64,000 nucleotides of DNA from Pedobacter sp. PF22-3 (GCF_026239555.1 NZ_JAPIVP010000005.1:62001-126000); one strand, 5' to 3'. Positions 34,248 to 43,162 are shown, counted from the first letter of the stretch. Program-made: numbers and translations. The notes: generated by a model from the sequence alone, not told the origin.

Positions 34248-34808
34248 ATGAAATTACCAATAGTAGCTTACGGAGATCCTGTTTTGAAAAAGGTAGGAAC
34301 CGATATCGATAAAGATTATCCAGAATTAAAACAATTAATCAGCGATATGTTCGACACCATGTATTACGCCAATGGTGTGGGCTTGGCTGCGCCGCAGATC
34401 GGTTTGCCAATCCGTTTGTTTATTGTAGATACCGGTGAAGATGAAGACGGAAACCCTGGCTATAAAAAAGTATTTATAAATGCCGAAATTTTGGAAGAAA
34501 CAGGCGAAGCGTGGAGCTTTAATGAAGGCTGCTTAAGCATTCCAGATATTCGCGAAAACATCATGCGTAAACCCAACATCAAAATTACTTATTTTGATGA
34601 AAACTGGGTAGAACATACCGATGATGTTGATGGAATGCCAGCACGTGTAATTCAGCATGAATACGACCACATCGAAGGTAAATTATTTACCGATAAAGTA
34701 AGTGTACTACGCAAAACGATGCTTAAAAGTAAACTGGATGCCATTTCGAAAGGAAATATCAAAACAGATTACAAAATGAAATTTCCGAACAAAAGCAAGA
34801 AAAGATAG
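34248..34808 (+). CDS. def: Peptide deformylase
   Basis: The ATG at 34248 (MKLPIVAYGDPVLKK) is the normal start; an upstream in-frame start would add 13 residues with no family support. About 186 residues. Motif 1 GVGLAAPQ is at 43-50, motif 2 EGCLS at 93-97 with metal ligand Cys95, and motif 3 HEYDH at 137-141 with His137, Glu138 and His141. The enzyme removes the formyl group from new proteins in the cytoplasm and is essential in most bacteria. A strong terminator follows. Confidence 0.97.
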   Translation: MKLPIVAYGDPVLKKVGTDIDKDYPELKQLISDMFDTMYYANGVGLAAPQIGLPIRLFIVDTGEDEDGNPGYKKVFINAEILEETGEAWSFNEGCLSIPDIRENIMRKPNIKITYFDENWVEHTDDVDGMPARVIQHEYDHIEGKLFTDKVSVLRKTMLKSKLDAISKGNIKTDYKMKFPNKSKKR

Positions 34809-34827
34809 GCTTCGATGGAAGATGTAA

Positions 34828-34860
34828 AAGGGAAAATGGAAAACGTTTTCCCTTTTTTTT
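34828..34860 (+). terminator. Factor-independent terminator after def
   Basis: AAGGGAAAA pairs with TTTTCCC around a loop containing TGGAAAACG, followed by TTTTTTTT. Confidence 0.85.
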
Positions 34861-34895
34861 ATTAGAAGGCAATATTACCATTATTAAGCCCCGGA

Positions 34896-34922
34896 TGTCA
34901 TCCTGTGCTTATTTCAGGATCT
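34896..34922. repeat. Solitary GTCATCCTGTGC-type repeat half
   Basis: GTCATCCTGTGCTTATTTC followed by AGGATC is one arm of the CTGAA...TTCAG-type palindrome family seen complete at 14027. Confidence 0.5.
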
Positions 34923-34970
34923 TTTTGATATGAGATTCATCAACCACCGTTCTTTCCCTTTAAAGATAGG

Positions 34971-35483
34971 TTACGGTTCAACCTTAAAAATAGCATTTAG
35001 TGATTTTCGGCACGCTTCACAATCAGATTTGAAGCCCAAAGAAGTTATTAAATAGCAAAATCCAAGCATGCCCAATGATATTAACGAGCCAAAAGCCAGG
35101 TTCGGATTATGTTTCTTTATTGCCCCAAAAAGAAATATAAGACAAAAAAATGCGGCGAATAAACACCAAAGCATTAAAAATCCTTTTACAAGAGGCATTA
35201 AATCTAGTTCAACATCTATTTTACAACCACTATCCTCTACAAAGATTTCTCCGGAAATATCTGCCTGAAAAGAGTTTCTATACAATAAATTTCTCTTGAT
35301 ATTAAATTTGGAACCGTAGATATAGCCTTTAAATGGTATTTCGTCAGGGTTTCGGGGAATGAAACGTAGAGTAAGTTTTTGATCTTTTGGTAAAGCGCTC
35401 GATAAATTATTTAAGGCTTCATTAGCCGAAATATCCGAATGTAATACAAATGATTGAGAGGGAAAAAGTTCCATTCCGGACAT
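34971..35483 (-). CDS. Membrane protein with two C-terminal helices, function unknown
   Basis: 170 residues; the ATG three codons in (35474) is an equally good start. Residues 1-95 look like a cytoplasmic beta-rich domain (FVLHSDISANEALNNLSSAL, LTLRFIPRNPDEIPFKGYIY). Two membrane segments follow at about 100-121 (GFLMLWCLFAAFFCLIFLFG) and 130-150. The tail DCEACRKSLNAIFKVEP has a CxxC pair. I do not recognise the family. It is convergent with def. Confidence 0.6.
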   Translation of the reverse strand: MSGMELFPSQSFVLHSDISANEALNNLSSALPKDQKLTLRFIPRNPDEIPFKGYIYGSKFNIKRNLLYRNSFQADISGEIFVEDSGCKIDVELDLMPLVKGFLMLWCLFAAFFCLIFLFGAIKKHNPNLAFGSLISLGMLGFCYLITSLGFKSDCEACRKSLNAIFKVEP

Positions 35484-35562
35484 GTTTAAATCTGAATGAT
35501 GATATGATTATTAATTAAACTCCGGTGTCCAAGACTAAGGACTCCGGACTTAAGACTCCCGA

Positions 35563-36198
35563 CTAATTCGTCCTGCTCTTATCGCCATCAAAAATCTGTT
35601 GCATCAGCTTGCCCCAGGCGAAAGGATTAAGTAGTGGATTGGTTTGCACCATATTCTTATTGATCATCCTGTCAAAATTATAGCGGTAATTCTGACTGCC
35701 GATTTCCTGTCCGTCGCGCGGTAGCGTTTGGATCATACCATCGATTGATGAACGCGAAAGATTCTTTTTGGCAATAGCCATATCATCATCCGCCAGTTTC
35801 ATTGATAAAAACTCACGGGTAAATTCTTCTGTAGTTGCCCATGGGAAAACGCGCACAGAAGGTAAATCGATCACATTCGCTTTCAATTTAACCATAATGG
35901 TGTACTTACTATCTGGCGTACTTTCCGGGATCACCGTAGAAAACTTCTTGTAACCAATGGCTGTAAATAAAATCGTATCACCAGGATTAACAATAAAAGT
36001 AAAATATCCCCTGTAATCGGCACCAACCCTTTTACTCCTGGCAGAAAGATTGGTGATGGTAACATATGGTATTACGTTTGAACTGTCGATATCGGTAATA
36101 ATCCCAGAAAATTGGATCAGTTTATCCTGAGCCGGCTTTTGTTGTGCAAAAGCGGTTACAGAAAAAATAAGGCAAATTAGGATAACACAATATCTCAT
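35563..36198 (-). CDS. Secreted protein with carboxypeptidase-like regulatory domain
   Basis: 211 residues. Signal peptide MRYCVILICLIFSVTAFAQ, then a carboxypeptidase-D-like beta-sandwich (about 30-115: FSGIITDIDSSNVIPYVTIT, GYFTFIVNPGDTILFTAIGYKKFSTVI). A helical C terminus follows (EEFTREFLSMKLADDDMAIA), finishing NPFAWGKLMQQIFDGD. Similar build to the protein at 9990-10742. The last segment is conserved in style among Bacteroidota proteins of this kind, but no function is known. Confidence 0.75.
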   Translation of the reverse strand: MRYCVILICLIFSVTAFAQQKPAQDKLIQFSGIITDIDSSNVIPYVTITNLSARSKRVGADYRGYFTFIVNPGDTILFTAIGYKKFSTVIPESTPDSKYTIMVKLKANVIDLPSVRVFPWATTEEFTREFLSMKLADDDMAIAKKNLSRSSIDGMIQTLPRDGQEIGSQNYRYNFDRMINKNMVQTNPLLNPFAWGKLMQQIFDGDKSRTN

Positions 36199-36251
36199 TA
36201 AGACAAAAGTAATTTTATTAATAAAACTTCCTTGTTAAATATTGTTAAAGC

Positions 36252-36497
36252 TTATTCTTGTTCGGCCATGTTAACGGCAACTACTGAAGTAATCTGCGGA
36301 ACAGCTTTCATAATGGCTTGTTCGATACCAGATTTCATAGTCATAAAACTCATCGGGCAAGAACCGCAATTGCCTAAAAGCTTAAGCTTTACCGTTCCTT
36401 CGGCTGTAATTTCTTCAACAGAAACATCACCTCCATCAGCCTTTAAATACGGCCTGATAGTTTCCAATGCCTGTTCTACTTGTTCTGTTAAATTCAT
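36252..36497 (-). CDS. NifU-like C-terminal-domain protein
   Basis: 81 residues, consisting only of the NifU C-terminal (Nfu-type) domain: QALETIRPYLKADGGDVSVE, then VKLKLLGNCGSCPMSFMTMK with the cluster-binding CGSC, and GIEQAIMKAVPQITSVVAV. Nfu proteins carry Fe-S clusters to apoproteins. It lies 34 bases downstream of mrp in the same direction, so a joint role in Fe-S cluster delivery is likely. Confidence 0.92.
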   Translation of the reverse strand: MNLTEQVEQALETIRPYLKADGGDVSVEEITAEGTVKLKLLGNCGSCPMSFMTMKSGIEQAIMKAVPQITSVVAVNMAEQE

Positions 36498-36531
36498 TAT
36501 ATATATTTTAATTTTTAAAAATAGTAATTTT

Positions 36532-37608
36532 TTAGCAATTCACCATTTGTGCGTTATTGATGGATATTTGTTGCGCAATTTTACTTGCGATATCTCCAAA
36601 TACAACATCCAATAAGGGGTTTTGATTTAGTGCCACAGGTTTTCCTTGATCTCCAGCTTCAGAAATACTCTGGATGATTGGGATCTCACCTAAAAAAGGC
36701 ACATCAAAACGTGCTGCAAGCTCGGTACCGCCACCTTTTCCAAAAATATAATATTTGTTTTCGGGCAATTCGGCTGGTGTAAAATAAGACATGTTTTCTA
36801 TAACACCTAAAATAGGGATATTAATTCCCGGCATTCTGAACATCGCCAAACCTTTATGTGTATCAGCCAGCGCAACCTGTTGCGGCGTAGTAACCACAAC
36901 CGCCCCAGAAATTGGGAAACTTTGCGTAATGGTAATGTGGATATCGCCCGTTCCCGGTGGAAGATCTACGATCAGATAATCCAGTTCTCCCCAATTGGTA
37001 TCGTTAAATAATTGTTTTACTGCATTCGAAGCCATTGGCCCTCGCCAAGGCACTGGTTGTCCGGGATCCGCAAAAAAACCAAGGGATAGCAACTTAATGC
37101 CATACTTTTCGATAGGTAAAATCTTCGTTTTTCCATCAGCTGTTTCTTCGGCGCCTGGCTTTGCATCAACCAGATCGAACATGGTTGGTACCGATGGGCC
37201 ATAGATATCGGCATCAATAAGGCCAACTTTGGCACCATCTTTAGCCAATACAACCGCAAGATTGCTCGCCACAGTAGACTTACCAACTCCTCCTTTTCCA
37301 GATGAAACCAAAATAATGTTTTTGATGTTATCTAACGATGATGAATTGCTGGGCTGAGTAACCCTCGACGTTACATTGATCACTACTTCTGCCGTTGGCG
37401 ATACAAAATGCTTAATGGCATTTGTACAGGCATTTTTCAGCATTTCCTTCATCGGACATGCCGGCGTAGTAAGCTCCAATGTAAAATTAACTTGGTTATC
37501 TGCTATCTGTAAATCTTTAATCATGTTTAAAGTAACCAGGTCTTTTTTAAGATCGGGATCTTCGACATTTTTAAGCGCATCTAAAACTTGTTGCGGGCTA
37601 ATCTGCAT
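36532..37608 (-). CDS. mrp: Mrp/ApbC-family Fe-S cluster carrier ATPase
   Basis: 358 residues. An N-terminal MIP18 domain (1-90, VLDALKNVEDPDLKKDLVTL, TTPACPMKEML) is followed by a ParA-like P-loop ATPase. Deviant Walker A is SSGKGGVGKST, then LIDADIYGPSVPTMF, PWRGPMASNAVKQL, DYLIVDLPPGTGDIHIT and VTTPQQVALADTHKGL. The family is thought to hold and transfer Fe-S clusters. The usual C-terminal CxxC is not present at the expected place (ENMSYFTPAELPENKYYIF); the adjacent Nfu-type protein does have a CxxC. The domain order is standard and the start is clear. Confidence 0.93.
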   Translation of the reverse strand: MQISPQQVLDALKNVEDPDLKKDLVTLNMIKDLQIADNQVNFTLELTTPACPMKEMLKNACTNAIKHFVSPTAEVVINVTSRVTQPSNSSSLDNIKNIILVSSGKGGVGKSTVASNLAVVLAKDGAKVGLIDADIYGPSVPTMFDLVDAKPGAEETADGKTKILPIEKYGIKLLSLGFFADPGQPVPWRGPMASNAVKQLFNDTNWGELDYLIVDLPPGTGDIHITITQSFPISGAVVVTTPQQVALADTHKGLAMFRMPGINIPILGVIENMSYFTPAELPENKYYIFGKGGGTELAARFDVPFLGEIPIIQSISEAGDQGKPVALNQNPLLDVVFGDIASKIAQQISINNAQMVNC

Positions 37609-37739
37609 GGTATTAATTTAAATTCAAAATTAACAAAACATAGCCACAAATACTTTTATTTAGGCTTTTTAACTGTAATTTTAACACGAAATAAACATTT
37701 AATTGTTACGTTTAAGCAATTAATCATTTTAACGACTAT

Positions 37740-39905
37740 ATGCAAATACCAAAAATTAAGATCCCCAAAAAATATTTAAAAATCGGAGCCTGGTTTTTAG
37801 GTGTTTTTTTCGTCGTTTGTATTGCTCTAGGGGCCGTAGCCTATAGCAAAAGGGAAGCACTTCTTAAAAGAATGGTGGCTAAAGCAATTGCCAAAGCCGA
37901 TAAAGATTATGATTTGGAGGTTAAAATCGGATCAGCCGACTTTACCGGACTCAGCACCGTTAAAATGACCCATATTTCTGTCGTTCCTAAAGAACGTGAT
38001 ACACTTTCAAATATTAATGAGCTGAGTATTAGCGTTAAACTTTTGCCATTAATATTCGGTAATGTAAAACTTTCAGAAGTAAAACTGAAAGAAGGTTATG
38101 TTAGCATTGTGCTAAAAGATTCGACTACAAATATCGATTTCATCTTAAAACGGAAGAAAAAAGACAGCACGCAAAACAATCAAAAAGCCAATTTATCAGA
38201 AATAGCCAGCAATATTTTAAATCAGGTGCTATATAAAATTCCTGATGATATGGATGTAAAAAACATGGTTTTTAAGCTAAACGATCATGATACGGCCAAA
38301 TTGAGTTTTGCAACCAATGCCATAATTGATGGAGGCGACTTAAAATCAACCATTGATGTAAATAATAACGAAGCTACCTGGCATATTAACGGTTATGTTA
38401 ATCCAGGGAGCAAAAAGTTGAACTTTTTAGCCTATGCAGATGGAAAAAAGCTGGAACTGCCTTACCTCAACAGTAAATTGCATGCAAAGCTTAGCTTCGA
38501 CACCTTACAGACCGAATTAAAAAATGCCAAATACAGTGGTGATGATTACAAGATATCTGGCTCATGGTCAGTTAAAAATATGTTGATCAATCAGCCGCGT
38601 ATTGCATCAAACGATATTATTGTACAAAGCGCAAAACTGGATGCCGATATTTTAGTTGGGCCTAATTACATTGCGTTAGACAGTAGCTCCACAGCCTATT
38701 TAAAAAATGCACAAATCCATCCGTTTGTTAAATATACTTTAGGAAAAAACAAAATATATGAGCTAAAGCTAAATGCTGAAGAACAGGATGCGCAAGCGGT
38801 TTTAGATGCATTTCCACAGGGTTTGTTTGAATCGCTGGAAGGATTAAAAGTACAAGGCAAGGTTAAATACAGCCTTAATTTTTACCTGGATACCAAAGTG
38901 CCGGATAGTGTACGCTTCAACTCCACGCTCACACCGGTTAATTTTAAAATTTTGCAATGGGGCAAAACCAACTTACAAAAAATCAACAGTACTTTTATCT
39001 ACACCCCATACGAGTACGGCAAACCGATGCGTGATATTACCATTGGCCCATCGAACTCAAATTTCACGCCATTATCAGCCATTTCAAAGAATTTTATCAA
39101 TGCCGTTTTAACTGCAGAAGATCCTTCTTTTTTTACGCACAATGGTTTTGTTGAAGAATCTATCCGCAAATCCATCGCTGTAAATTTTAAGGAAAAGAAA
39201 TTTAAACGCGGTGGCAGTACCATCAGCATGCAGCTGGTTAAAAATGTGTATTTGAGTCGGCAAAAAACTTTGGCCCGTAAAGCCGAAGAGATTTTAATTG
39301 TTTGGCTTATCGAACATAACCACCTGATCAGTAAACAGCGGATGTTGGAGGTATATTTCAATATCATGGAGCTGGGACAGAACATTTACGGAATAGGGGA
39401 AGCATCAAGGTACTATTTTGGAAAACAACCAGCAGATTTAACCATTGGCGAAGGGCTATTTCTTGCCAGTATTGTGCCTAAACCAAAAGCTTCGATGTAT
39501 AAATTTATGGCAGATGGTAGCCTCAAACCCTACATGTTTAATTATTTCAGGTTTATGGGTAATATTATGGCCAGAAAAGGTTTAACACCTGGCGACACTT
39601 CTGGTTATGGCTTTTATAATGTTCGCTTAAGAGAAGGACTGCGTCGTTACTTAGCACCAGATACTGCTGTGGTTGATACCGCTGCTTTTGACGATGATGG
39701 GGATGGATTACCAGTTGTAATTGTACACGACAAAAATAAAAGTTTTTTCGAACGCCTTTTCGGTGGCAGTCCTAAAAAAGATACGACAACCAATAAACAG
39801 ATGACCACGCCAGCCGATACCACTAAAACCAAAAAGCAATTGAGGCAGGAGCGAAGAGAAGAACGGAGACGCCAAAAGGAACTGGAAAAGAGCTTGCAAC
39901 AATAA
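37740..39905 (+). CDS. AsmA-like / GT51 peptidoglycan glycosyltransferase
   Basis: 721 residues. One N-terminal membrane anchor (about 15-36). Residues 45-420 resemble AsmA-type bridge regions (LSISVKLLPLIFGNVKLSEVKLKEGYVSIV). The GT51 transglycosylase domain is at about 430-630, with AEDPSFFTHNG (catalytic Glu), GGSTISMQLVKNVYLS, KAEEILIVWLIEH and YFNIMELGQNIYGIGEASRYYF. There is no transpeptidase domain. It polymerises lipid II glycan strands, or is a relative with a changed role. The C terminus is low complexity, Thr/Lys/Arg-rich (DTTTNKQMTTPADTTKTKKQ). The fusion is larger than the usual monofunctional MtgA. Confidence 0.88.
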   Translation: MQIPKIKIPKKYLKIGAWFLGVFFVVCIALGAVAYSKREALLKRMVAKAIAKADKDYDLEVKIGSADFTGLSTVKMTHISVVPKERDTLSNINELSISVKLLPLIFGNVKLSEVKLKEGYVSIVLKDSTTNIDFILKRKKKDSTQNNQKANLSEIASNILNQVLYKIPDDMDVKNMVFKLNDHDTAKLSFATNAIIDGGDLKSTIDVNNNEATWHINGYVNPGSKKLNFLAYADGKKLELPYLNSKLHAKLSFDTLQTELKNAKYSGDDYKISGSWSVKNMLINQPRIASNDIIVQSAKLDADILVGPNYIALDSSSTAYLKNAQIHPFVKYTLGKNKIYELKLNAEEQDAQAVLDAFPQGLFESLEGLKVQGKVKYSLNFYLDTKVPDSVRFNSTLTPVNFKILQWGKTNLQKINSTFIYTPYEYGKPMRDITIGPSNSNFTPLSAISKNFINAVLTAEDPSFFTHNGFVEESIRKSIAVNFKEKKFKRGGSTISMQLVKNVYLSRQKTLARKAEEILIVWLIEHNHLISKQRMLEVYFNIMELGQNIYGIGEASRYYFGKQPADLTIGEGLFLASIVPKPKASMYKFMADGSLKPYMFNYFRFMGNIMARKGLTPGDTSGYGFYNVRLREGLRRYLAPDTAVVDTAAFDDDGDGLPVVIVHDKNKSFFERLFGGSPKKDTTTNKQMTTPADTTKTKKQLRQERREERRRQKELEKSLQQ

Positions 39906-39968
39906 CCGATTATCAGTTGGCAGTTCACAGTTTTTAGTTAACCTAAACATTAACCATTTTTAAGCGGC

Positions 39969-40511
39969 ATGCACAAAATAAAAGTAGAGGATAAAGAGTT
40001 CGAGATATTTTTAGAAAATGATACTTTAAACAAAAGGATTCGTTTGCTGGGTATCCAGATGAATGTAGATTATGAGGATAGATGCCCGTTATTTATCGGT
40101 GTGCTAAATGGTAGCTTCCTGTTTATGGCTGATTTGATCAAAGAGATTAATGTACCATGCGAAGTTGCTTTTATGCGTGTAGCTTCTTATGAAGGAACAT
40201 CAAGTTCGGGGAATGTGAAAGAACTGATCGGATTGCCAGATCACATCGAAGGTAGAGATATCGTCATCGTAGAAGATATTGTTGATACAGGATTAACTTT
40301 AACGCATATTTTAAAAACGATAAATGAAAAAAATCCAGCTTCAGTTAAAGTAGCTTCTCTTTTACTTAAACCGAGTGCTTTAAAACATGAAATTAAAGCG
40401 CTAGAATACGTTGGTTTTGAAATACCTAATGAGTTTGTGGTGGGTTATGGCCTGGATTATAATGGCCTTGGCAGAAACCTGACTGATATTTACAGAGCAA
40501 CGGGCGCATAA
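39969..40511 (+). CDS. hpt: Hypoxanthine phosphoribosyltransferase
   Basis: 180 residues. It salvages hypoxanthine (and probably guanine) with PRPP. FIGVLNGSFLFMADLIKEI is the first substrate loop, and VASYEGTSSSGNV the mobile loop. The PRPP-binding motif VIVEDIVDTGLTLT is at about 99-112 with Glu102, Asp103 and Asp106. The purine site ends with FEIPNEFVVGYGLDYNG. The gene is 63 bases after the GT51 gene; psd follows 55 bases later with its own promoter-like sequence. Confidence 0.96.
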   Translation: MHKIKVEDKEFEIFLENDTLNKRIRLLGIQMNVDYEDRCPLFIGVLNGSFLFMADLIKEINVPCEVAFMRVASYEGTSSSGNVKELIGLPDHIEGRDIVIVEDIVDTGLTLTHILKTINEKNPASVKVASLLLKPSALKHEIKALEYVGFEIPNEFVVGYGLDYNGLGRNLTDIYRATGA

Positions 40512-40519
40512 TTTTTAGA

Positions 40520-40547
40520 TTGGATTAATTTATTTTTCGCACCTTTG
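40520..40547 (+). promoter_or_regulatory. Candidate promoter for psd
   Basis: TTG at 40520-40522, a 17-base spacer and CACCTTTG at 40540-40547 resemble TTTG-N19-TAnnTTTG with deviations. It ends 19 bases before the psd ATG. Confidence 0.35.
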
Positions 40548-40566
40548 CCCAATAATTTCTAAAACA

Positions 40567-41226
40567 ATGACCATACATAAAGAAGGCTATACCACCATTG
40601 CCATAAGCCTATTATTTATCTTCGTAATCAACGCCGTAGTGGATTATAAATACCATGACATTACTTGGTTGCGCTGGTTTATCTATATCTTTTCAGCGGC
40701 ATTATTTATTATTGTATTGCAGTTTTTTCGGAATCCAAGCCGCAGCTTTTCTTCAGGCGATAACCTCGTTATCTGCCCTGCAGATGGTAAAGTAGTGGTA
40801 ATTGAAGAAACGGAAGAAGGCGAATATTTTAAAGATAAACGTTTACAGGTTTCGATTTTTATGTCGCCCGTAAATGTTCACATCAACCGTAACCCGATTT
40901 CAGGAGTGGTAAAGTTCTTTAAATATCACCCAGGAAAATATCTGGCCGCGTGGAATCCAAAGTCATCTACTGAGAATGAGCGTACTACAACCGTTGTTGA
41001 ACATAAAAATGGTACACCTGTATTGTTCCGTCAAATTGCAGGCGCATTAGCCCGTAGAATTGTATGGTATGTAAAAGAGGGCGATCAGGTGATACAAACT
41101 GAACAATTCGGTTTCATCAAATTCGGATCGAGAGTTGATGTTTTTCTTCCGGTAGGCACCAAGGTTAACGTAGAACTGAACCAGGTTGTGAAAGGCGGGA
41201 TCACTACCTTGGCAACTTTAAGTTAA
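40567..41226 (+). CDS. psd: Phosphatidylserine decarboxylase (short, PSD-A type)
   Basis: 219 residues. It converts phosphatidylserine to phosphatidylethanolamine at the inner membrane. Two N-terminal membrane segments (about 10-28 and 35-55), then NLVICPADGKVVVIEE, VSIFMSPVNVHINRNPISG, NERTTTVVEHKNGT and QIAGALARRIVWYVKEGDQV. The self-cleavage site is Gly187-Ser188 in FIKFGSRVDVFLP, where Ser188 becomes the pyruvoyl group. The short length is standard for this type. A bidirectional hairpin terminator follows. Confidence 0.95.
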   Translation: MTIHKEGYTTIAISLLFIFVINAVVDYKYHDITWLRWFIYIFSAALFIIVLQFFRNPSRSFSSGDNLVICPADGKVVVIEETEEGEYFKDKRLQVSIFMSPVNVHINRNPISGVVKFFKYHPGKYLAAWNPKSSTENERTTTVVEHKNGTPVLFRQIAGALARRIVWYVKEGDQVIQTEQFGFIKFGSRVDVFLPVGTKVNVELNQVVKGGITTLATLS

Positions 41227-41242
41227 GGATATCATATTTCAT

Positions 41243-41280
41243 AAAAAAGCCGGTTTAGTTAACGCTAATCCGGCTTTTTG
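41243..41280 (+). terminator. Factor-independent terminator after psd
   Basis: AAAAAGCCGG and CCGGCTTTTT flank a loop containing TTAGTTAACGCTAA; it can work on both strands. Confidence 0.88.
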
Positions 41281-41568
41281 TTTTCATTACTAATTTGATT
41301 AATGCGGTGGTCTATGAGGACGCACCCACCGGAACTGAAAGGATTTTGAAATACTGAAGAACCCACTTAAACCTGATAGCAACGGAAAGCCCGGATCCCG
41401 ATTTTTCATCGGGAGAGGACTTGTAGTGTATAGCAGGAACAAACTTTGATCATTGCCACAGGCTTTGCTTTACAAAAAAAGCAACCTTTTTTCTTTATCC
41501 ATTATACTTCTGTATGGCAATTTCCTTACTTTACGCAGTGGTTTGTCTAGACGTACACGGGATCAGCG
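41281..41568. other. Intergenic region after the psd terminator
   Basis: About 290 bases between the psd terminator and the convergent mscS-like stop. It holds one full copy of the dispersed ~100-bp element (41368-41480) and otherwise nothing recognisable. Confidence 0.6.
41368..41480 (+). repeat. Dispersed ~100-bp intergenic element, copy 3
   Basis: TAAACCTGATAGCAACGGAA, AAGCCCGGAT, the hairpin CCCGATTTTTCATCGGGA, GAGGACTTGTAGTGTATAGC, AGGAAC and CCACAGGCTTTGCTTTACAA follow the same order as copies 1 and 2 at 6763-7038. Confidence 0.7.
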
Positions 41569-42744
41569 CTAATCGGTAGCATCATTACCCACTTCTTCCT
41601 TAGCACCAGAGGACGCTGGCTTGTCGCTAATTAAACGCTGTGTAGGATAAGCAAAATCTGATTGGTTACGGACAACGATATCCATAATTTCGAGGTTGAT
41701 TTCCTGCCTGATTTTTAGGAATTCAGCATAATTAAGTACGGTTACGAAATAGTTGATCTCTACATTCAGACCTGAATCGCCAAAGCTTTTAAAGGAGGCA
41801 TTACCATCGTCGCTAGTGCCCTGATGATGATTGATATAATCCTGTATCTCGAAGATAATTTTTCTTAACGAATCTGAACTGGTTTCGTAGGTGAGTCCGA
41901 TTACAAATGATACCTTACGTGAGTTTCGCAAGGAAAGATTTTCTAAAACCCCGTCTATCATGCCCCTATTGGGTAGGGTAGCCATGGTTTTTTCAGAAGT
42001 TCTGATCCTGGTACTCCTGAAGCCAACCTTTTCCACTGTACCTTCCACGCCATCAACCTTTACCAGATCGCCAACTGTAAAAGGTTTATCTAAAAAAATA
42101 GTAAATGAACCGATCAGATTTTCTAAACTCTCCTTAGCAGCCAAAGCAATGGCAATACCACCAATACCCAGTCCGGTAATCAGTGTCAATACATTAACCT
42201 CGAAAACAAAACCTAATAGGGTAAAAAAACCGATAAAGATCACGACCGTTTTAAACAGTTCTTTTAAGAAGGGCACCAATTGATCATCGGCTTTATTTTC
42301 AGTAAGCGATGCTTTATACAACAAAACGTGGCTAATGAAGTCGATTATTCTTAAGATAATCCAAAAAACAGATAAAATGATTCCAAACAAAAATATCCGG
42401 TCTATACAATCCCCAATGGTTACCGGGATCAACTCTTTAACCTTACCGATTAATTTACTATAATGGAATACAGCTACCTCTAACGGATGCTTTAACTGGT
42501 TGATAGAAAGGTAAAGCGTGGCTAACAGAATAAAAACCTCTATTGGTTTTACAAGTAGCGCAACAAAGGCATCGTTATGCGATTGATTGGAGAAATTTCT
42601 GAAAAGCTTAAAGAGCAACCTGCTCAATAGCTTGGAAAAAATATTTTTAAATACCAGACCTAAAAACAGAATTCCTCCGAAAAGGAAATAGGCTTTTACA
42701 CTATTGCCCCAAAAAACCTGGTCGAAAAAAGCAGAATCTAACAT
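41569..42744 (-). CDS. MscS-family mechanosensitive ion channel
   Basis: 391 residues. Four or five N-terminal membrane segments (about 15-40, 65-82, 110-130, 160-190), then the MscS pore helix and beta domain: LTLITGLGIGGIAIALAAKE, NLIGSFTIFLDKPFTVGDLV, VDGVEGTVEKVGFRSTRIRT and TLPNRGMIDGVLENLSLRNS. It opens under membrane tension to release solutes. The Gly/Ala-rich pore helix is intact. It follows rplS and its terminator on the minus strand and seems separate from the ribosomal cluster. Confidence 0.92.
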   Translation of the reverse strand: MLDSAFFDQVFWGNSVKAYFLFGGILFLGLVFKNIFSKLLSRLLFKLFRNFSNQSHNDAFVALLVKPIEVFILLATLYLSINQLKHPLEVAVFHYSKLIGKVKELIPVTIGDCIDRIFLFGIILSVFWIILRIIDFISHVLLYKASLTENKADDQLVPFLKELFKTVVIFIGFFTLLGFVFEVNVLTLITGLGIGGIAIALAAKESLENLIGSFTIFLDKPFTVGDLVKVDGVEGTVEKVGFRSTRIRTSEKTMATLPNRGMIDGVLENLSLRNSRKVSFVIGLTYETSSDSLRKIIFEIQDYINHHQGTSDDGNASFKSFGDSGLNVEINYFVTVLNYAEFLKIRQEINLEIMDIVVRNQSDFAYPTQRLISDKPASSGAKEEVGNDATD

Positions 42745-42761
42745 TTAACAAAGGTATAAAC

Positions 42762-42792
42762 AAAAAAACCTCCACGAAATTAATCGTGAAGG
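42762..42792 (-). terminator. Factor-independent terminator after rplS
   Basis: On the minus strand CCTTCACGA and TCGTGGAGG pair around TTAATT and are followed by TTTTTTT. Confidence 0.85.
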
Positions 42793-42814
42793 CTATATCA
42801 TATAATAAAGAATA

Positions 42815-43162
42815 TTATTTTCTCAATGATTTGATACGAGCAGCTTTACCAGTTAAAGCACGTAAATAGAACAATTTCGCTCTACGAACTTTACCATAGC
42901 TATTCACTTCAACTTTCTCGATATTTGGAGAACTAAAAGGGAAAATACGCTCAACACCAACGCCGTTGCTCATTTTACGAACCGTGAAAGTTTCGTTAGC
43001 ACCTGCACTGTTACGTTGTATTACAACACCTTGGTAAATTTGGATACGTTCCTTATTACCTTCGCGAATTTTATAGTGTACGCTCACTGTATCGCCAGAC
43101 TTGAACGCAGGAAAATCTTTTTTCGCGATGGCCTGCTCTTCAACAAATTTTACTAAATCCAT
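42815..43162 (-). CDS. rplS: 50S ribosomal protein L19
   Basis: 115 residues, full length. [60 protein letters not shown] and [20 protein letters not shown] are the conserved L19 segments. The protein sits at the 30S-50S interface. It is the last gene of the rpsP-rimM-trmD-rplS cluster, 138 bases after trmD, and ends at a strong terminator. Confidence 0.98.
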   Translation of the reverse strand: MDLVKFVEEQAIAKKDFPAFKSGDTVSVHYKIREGNKERIQIYQGVVIQRNSAGANETFTVRKMSNGVGVERIFPFSSPNIEKVEVNSYGKVRRAKLFYLRALTGKAARIKSLRK

